The notes under the pieces were generated by a model. The model saw nothing but the letters and a program-made list of their open reading frames with translations. It searched no databases and was not told the DNA's origin. From IMG/VR virus record IMGVR_UViG_3300037839_000874, positions 1 to 43,368 of that record: a stretch of DNA of 43,368 bases. One strand, given 5' to 3'. Origin of the DNA: a virus. Both the position numbers and the translations under genes were made by a program. This document shows, piece by piece, positions 40,148 to 43,368 of the stretch (its first letter is position 1; every line of letters starts with the position of its first letter).

Positions 40148-40396
40148 CTAATCTTTTTTCTTCTTTTTAGGTTTTGATAAATCTGTAATTGATTTGATTG
40201 TGCAGTCTATATTTAGAGTATTAATAGCTTCTGCCCAATAATTAACGTATTGCTGGAGACCCATAGCATTGAGTTGATTATCAAATTTTGTCATCACTTG
40301 AGGATCTCCTTCGGAATTAAAATTAAATAAAATAAATCCACCGAAAGAGTTTTCATTAAGTGCCTCCAATAATTGTTTTGGAAAATCTTTTTGCAC
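40148..40396 (-). CDS. Small unrecognised protein with poly-Lys tail, before dnaB
   Basis: This 82-aa protein is not recognised. It is a small alpha/beta protein (FGGFILFNFNSEGDPQV) ending in KPKKKKKD, a basic tail that could touch DNA. No ATG fits, so I use the GTG at 40396; the ATG at 40400 is out of frame and leads to a 14-codon frame. There is no Shine-Dalgarno. A TTGACA lies at 40433-40438 with only a poor -10 (TTTAGT at 18 bp), and TGTAAA lies 7 nt before the GTG. Either could be a weak promoter. Its place between the nuclease and dnaB suggests a replication accessory factor. Confidence 0.62.
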   Translation of the reverse strand: MQKDFPKQLLEALNENSFGGFILFNFNSEGDPQVMTKFDNQLNAMGLQQYVNYWAEAINTLNIDCTIKSITDLSKPKKKKKD

Positions 40397-40409
40397 ACAT
40401 GAATTTACA

Positions 40410-40829
40410 CTAAAAAATACTTATATTGAAATTGTCAAGGAAAAACTTAGCAGACAATAGCTTTAAATCTTTTTCATAAATCTCTAAAAGTTTAAAATTA
40501 TTTTTCTCTAGCCATTCCTCTTTCTTGCAGTCTCTTTTTATACTTTTTAAGTAATTCATTCTAGAGTGATTATGAAAAAATTCATTAAAGTTGTCATGCT
40601 GTGCGCCGTTTACTTCTATTGCTATTCGTTTTGTAGCGTTCAATATATCCACCTTCATAAGTGAGCCATAGACTGGGAATTCTTCATATACAATATGATG
40701 TTTCCAATATTGTTGAAAGAATTTTTTAGTGTTAAACTGAATTTTACTTCTGCTGGGCTTATCCCAATCTATTAAATATTTTGAGACGTTTTTATTGACT
40801 AGCTTTCCATTCAAGCTCAATAATCTCAT
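40410..40829 (-). CDS. Small PD-(D/E)XK endonuclease, Vsr/resolvase-like
   Basis: This 139-aa protein has Glu50 in VYEEFPV, Asp61 in MKVDIL and Glu72-Val-Asn in IAIEVNGAQH, an acidic triad in the spacing of Vsr-type and DUF559-like nucleases. A helix follows (YLKSIKRDCKKEEWLEKNNF) and then the strand KLLEI, also as in that group. Similar small phage nucleases are sometimes proposed as Holliday-junction resolvases, which would fit the overlap with recA (4 bp). It could also be a free-standing homing-type nuclease, although no DNA-binding repeat or HNH or GIY-YIG motif is present. Confidence 0.72.
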   Translation of the reverse strand: MRLLSLNGKLVNKNVSKYLIDWDKPSRSKIQFNTKKFFQQYWKHHIVYEEFPVYGSLMKVDILNATKRIAIEVNGAQHDNFNEFFHNHSRMNYLKSIKRDCKKEEWLEKNNFKLLEIYEKDLKLLSAKFFLDNFNISIF

Positions 40830-41971
40830 GCAGTTATCAATTTTTTATATTTCTCAAAAAGGAAATCTGTAATTTTAACATTCTCTTCAAGATATTTTCT
40901 AAAGTTATCCATACCTTGATGTTGCTTCTGTAATTCAAGACCGTTCTCCTTTAGTTCTTCTACTATTTGGTCACTGCAAGTGATCCATGCCCCTTTAGCA
41001 ATAATAAATTGCCAAGCTAAAAGTTGATCAATTATTTCGTATTCTCTCCAGATAGATGTTCCATTCTTACGACCATGTTTGATTGGATACTCTACTTTGT
41101 TATTAGTTGTTTCATTCGTAGACTTTTTAATCGACACTTTAGAAGTGTGACCAATGATCTTATTTTTTACAGCATCATATCTTTCATTTGGCTTTTCCAG
41201 AATAAGATCTTTATTATATCTTGGTTCAAATTCTATGATCCAATTTGCATAATGTAATAAAGCATTTCCACCAGTAGCAGTTGTTTGTCTAATGTCTTTA
41301 TTTGCTGAATATGGATCGAGCTTAATATCAGATCGTACTTGGCTAATAAAAATAGCCATATGTCCTCTTTTAGATAAAGCTATAGACATCTTCTTCATTA
41401 GCACAGAGGATATAACTGCTCCACCAGCTACTTTTGTAGCATCTGATAAAGTTTTACCAGCATCATTTTTAGGCATCAAGCCGTCCACAGAATCTAGAAT
41501 AAAAAGATACTTATTGTTTTCTGGATTATTTCTTACGAGATCTAACATAAGCTCTGATACAGTCTCAAAGATATTAGATTCAAATACGAAACAATTTCCA
41601 TTTTTCCAAAGGTCTGGATCGCCAACAAACTCTACTCCAGATCTTTCTTGTATCTCTTTGCTAAGTCTTCCTTCAGCTTTAATTAAAAGTCCTCTAGAAT
41701 TTTTTACAGTCTTTAAGAAGTTCTTCATTACTTCTAATGCTTCTGAAGTTTTGCCTCCTTCGTTCATTCCTATAAATCGATGCAATCCAGGGCAAAATCC
41801 TCCGCCCATAACAAAATCTAAATTCAAACTTCCAGAAGAGACTTTGTAGTGAACTTCTTCTTCGAAGTTATAGTGGTCATCTTTATTAGATTTTAAGAAT
41901 GCTTTTAGCCGATCATTAATGCCCTCATCTTGATTATGAGCTTCTTCTATATTTGCTTTAGGTCTTGCCAT
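40826..41971 (-). CDS. RecA/UvsX-type recombinase
   Basis: In this 381-aa recombinase, Walker A reads GMNEGGKT (residues 68-75), a variant of the bacterial GPESSGKT. Walker B is YLFILDSVDGL. MAIFISQVRSDI precedes an L2-like ATGGNALLHYANW. Residues after ~260 form the usual C-terminal domain with a charged end. It catalyses strand pairing in phage recombination and replication restart. A Shine-Dalgarno (AAAGGA) lies about 10 nt before the ATG, unlike the leaderless starts further along this strand. It overlaps the upstream unknown gene by 14 bp and the nuclease gene by 4 bp. It is more diverged than bacterial RecA and closer in feel to phage recombinases; I give no symbol. Confidence 0.9.
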   Translation of the reverse strand: MARPKANIEEAHNQDEGINDRLKAFLKSNKDDHYNFEEEVHYKVSSGSLNLDFVMGGGFCPGLHRFIGMNEGGKTSEALEVMKNFLKTVKNSRGLLIKAEGRLSKEIQERSGVEFVGDPDLWKNGNCFVFESNIFETVSELMLDLVRNNPENNKYLFILDSVDGLMPKNDAGKTLSDATKVAGGAVISSVLMKKMSIALSKRGHMAIFISQVRSDIKLDPYSANKDIRQTTATGGNALLHYANWIIEFEPRYNKDLILEKPNERYDAVKNKIIGHTSKVSIKKSTNETTNNKVEYPIKHGRKNGTSIWREYEIIDQLLAWQFIIAKGAWITCSDQIVEELKENGLELQKQHQGMDNFRKYLEENVKITDFLFEKYKKLITA

Positions 41972-42302
41972 TTAAAAATTCCTTTAATGTTTTAACTTTC
42001 TTGTTTATCGTTTTATCATTTCCTATTTTAGTACTCTCTAAATGATATGATATTTTTATATCTTTGTCAACATTTAATGAAGATTTTTCTTTTAATAGAT
42101 ATTTTTTGCCTTCAAAAGATAACAACCACTCTAAAGATTTAATAGGTTTCTTTTTAAGATTAAACCAAAAATTACAATTTGGCTCAAATTGTATTAATTT
42201 TTTTGCTTGATTTATCTCGTATCCCCATGGTATATTTTTTGAAACTACAAATTTTAGTATTATATAACGACATAATTTTGCTCCAGATATTTGATTGCTC
42301 AT
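41958..42302 (-). CDS. Unrecognised 114-aa protein overlapping the GT17 gene
   Basis: I do not recognise this protein. It is Lys/Ile/Asn-rich with a central aromatic stretch (CNFWFNLKKKPIKSLEWLLSF) and a charged end, and has no membrane segment or signal peptide. It overlaps the upstream glycosyltransferase by 119 bp and recA by 14 bp. The first overlap is unusually long. Its frame stays open for several codons before the ATG, so a real frameshift, a sequencing error, or a later non-ATG start are all possible. No clear Shine-Dalgarno or good promoter lies before the ATG. The non-overlapping part reads like normal coding sequence for this genome. Confidence 0.62.
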   Translation of the reverse strand: MSNQISGAKLCRYIILKFVVSKNIPWGYEINQAKKLIQFEPNCNFWFNLKKKPIKSLEWLLSFEGKKYLLKEKSSLNVDKDIKISYHLESTKIGNDKTINKKVKTLKEFLNGKT

Positions 42303-43134
42303 AAGTAAATATAAGTCTAGCGTATTTATCTTTATTTTTCAAGACATATTTTGGACAATTATTTTCATTTAATTTTATTCTATTATATGTATCTTCTTCA
42401 TGGCCAAAATTTGATTGACCATTATAAATCCTTTTTTTAATGCTTTCTAGATCATTATTAGGCCATCTGTTGTACTCTTGATGAGAATAGGAACTAATTT
42501 TAAATATTATATTTTCTATAGAACTTACAAATGAGTAGTGCCATCCAGCATTTAAAATCGTAATATTAGCTTTTTGTTTAATCCTTAATTCCTGCATTGA
42601 AATTGTATTCTCTTTTTTAGTTATTATAACGCTAGTGCTTTTTGTATTATTTGCTGATATATTGTTCAGAGCATATCTAAAATTACTTAACTCCAAACGA
42701 ACATACTTATTATTATTTTTATATATTTCACAGAAAGCTTTAATTACCGACTGTTTTTTAGGAATTTCGTCTAAATCAGATAATATGATCATATCAGTAT
42801 TTTGAGCACCAATAATACCATCTGCAATTTTATTTCTTTGATAGGTTTCAAAAGACCAAGGGCTCTGGGATCTAATCCAGTCTTGATTCTTTATGTAGAT
42901 GATTTTTGTTTTAAATTTCTCAAATCTTTTCTCGTCTAGTAAGAACCCTTTATTTTTTTTACTAAAAGTTGAGTTTGATTCAAATATAACAAAATAATCC
43001 ACTACGTCTTTGAGTTCATTGATTCTTATCTCTAATAGATCGTTCTCATTGAAGAACAAAAAACAATCGTATATTATGATATTTTGTTTATTTTTAAAGT
43101 AAAAGAATTGATTTTTAAGATGATCTAATATCAC
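42184..43134 (-). CDS. Glycosyltransferase family 17-like protein
   Basis: The protein has 316 residues. It matches family 17 (beta-1,4-N-acetylglucosaminyltransferase-like) proteins: IYDCFLFFNENDLLEIRINELKDVVDYFVIFES near the N-terminus, the Trp-rich SQSPWSFETYQRNKIADG, and the D-x-D motif LSDLDEIP. These are followed by the conserved LNAGWHYSF segment. The start is a GTG, with 18 residues before the family's usual beginning and no good Shine-Dalgarno; another rare start further in is possible. The family part ends near CPKYVLKNKDKY, and the last ~45 residues overlap the next gene in another frame. With gmd upstream it probably belongs to a glycan-modifying cluster for virion or host surface sugars. 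The acceptor is unknown. Confidence 0.85.
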   Translation of the reverse strand: MILDHLKNQFFYFKNKQNIIIYDCFLFFNENDLLEIRINELKDVVDYFVIFESNSTFSKKNKGFLLDEKRFEKFKTKIIYIKNQDWIRSQSPWSFETYQRNKIADGIIGAQNTDMIILSDLDEIPKKQSVIKAFCEIYKNNNKYVRLELSNFRYALNNISANNTKSTSVIITKKENTISMQELRIKQKANITILNAGWHYSFVSSIENIIFKISSYSHQEYNRWPNNDLESIKKRIYNGQSNFGHEEDTYNRIKLNENNCPKYVLKNKDKYARLIFTYEQSNIWSKIMSLYNTKICSFKKYTMGIRDKSSKKINTI

Positions 43135-43141
43135 CTATAAT

Positions 43142-43368
43142 TTACACTTCGTAAGACTCTAAATCGTTTCTTACCATCTTTTCTACGAGTGTCGAGAAGC
43201 TAGTATGCGGTTTCCAATCTAATTCTTTCCTAGCCTTTGTCGAATCGCCTAATAGTGTTTCAACTTCTGCTGGTCTATAGAACTTTGGATTAATCTCTAC
43301 GAGAACAACCAGTTTATCTCTAATGTAAGCGCAATACTTTTCATCTTCTGGTCTTTGGGTTTTATTTT
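43142..43368 (-). CDS. gmd: GDP-mannose 4,6-dehydratase, C-terminal end (5' part outside window)
   Basis: Only the last 75 codons are inside the window. They read VEINPKFYRPAEVETLLGD, then STKARKELDWKPHTSFSTLV and an end in EKMVRNDLESYEV. This is the C-terminal signature of GDP-mannose 4,6-dehydratase, which makes GDP-4-keto-6-deoxymannose, the precursor of GDP-fucose and related 6-deoxy sugars. The frame is open to the window edge. It ends 7 nt before the GTG of the family 17 glycosyltransferase, so the two are probably cotranscribed, with gmd supplying a sugar nucleotide. The assignment from this fragment is strong because the motif is highly conserved. Confidence 0.88.
   Translation of the reverse strand, partial: NKTQRPEDEKYCAYIRDKLVVLVEINPKFYRPAEVETLLGDSTKARKELDWKPHTSFSTLVEKMVRNDLESYEV

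Noticed and set aside
40432-40438. A sixth strong leaderless promoter before the 82-aa gene
   Set aside because: The TTGACA is perfect but no good -10 lies 17 bp away and the start is GTG with a different spacing; kept only as a weak possibility.
42303-42345. Leaderless promoter before the 114-aa gene at 42302
   Set aside because: A TATATT lies close to the ATG, but the nearest TTGAAA is about 22 bp away, outside the fixed 17-bp spacing of the others.

Overview
The window is 43.4 kb of a very AT-rich, almost completely coding double-stranded DNA phage genome, most likely a large tailed siphovirus. It carries a lambda-type tail-tip module (homologues of gpM, gpL, gpK, gpI and gpJ), the C-terminal part of a tape measure protein, and a phage replication and recombination module. 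No rRNA, tRNA, integrase or host-like housekeeping block is visible. Thr/Ala/Pro linkers, cupredoxin-like and IPT/TIG domains, ThyX and many glycosyltransferases recall uncultured aquatic phages. I cannot name the host; family 9 glycosyltransferase pieces and a GDP-mannose dehydratase would suit a Gram-negative one. Both window edges cut genes.

Layout. 1-1778 (+) is the end of the tape measure gene. 1982-16933 (-) is the tail-tip operon, read right to left: a 163-aa unknown, gpM-like, gpL-like, gpK-like (JAMM plus NlpC/P60), gpI-like with an inserted Hint (intein-like) domain, gpJ-like, and a 1494-aa fibre with a cupredoxin domain, seven RCC1 repeats and Thr-rich linkers. 17001-27377 (+) is a virion-surface operon: three related two-repeat tail proteins (one with a Thr linker and cupredoxin tail, one ending in IPT/TIG), an IPT/TIG protein, and a 1828-aa adhesin with a YadA-head-like end. 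27374-43368 (-) holds replication, recombination and glycan genes: a possible Rad52-like protein, a family 9 glycosyltransferase split over two genes, a possible SSB, a DNA polymerase III alpha split into PHP-like and catalytic genes around a DnaQ-type exonuclease, a RecB/Cas4-like nuclease, primase, ThyX, DnaB, a small nuclease, RecA, a family 17 glycosyltransferase and the end of gmd.

How the parts work together. The tail-tip genes overlap or nearly abut and use ordinary Shine-Dalgarno sites. The replication half is divided into short transcription units. Five of them begin with a near-consensus sigma70 promoter (TTG-type -35, exactly 17-bp spacer, -10) whose -10 ends only 6-7 nt before the ATG, so their mRNAs should be leaderless. 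This recurring arrangement is one of the strongest signals in the window.

The other main signal is a 95-bp perfect inverted repeat inside larger cupredoxin/Thr-linker repeats (1807-1901 and 18210-18304). It brackets the tail-tip operon, which lies opposite to the tape measure gene although lambda-type phages normally have these genes collinear. The left copy is a truncated, frameshifted relic fused to the fibre end. This could mark past or continuing inversion and domain exchange between the fibre and a tail protein. Both signals are inferences from sequence and need read-level or RNA data.
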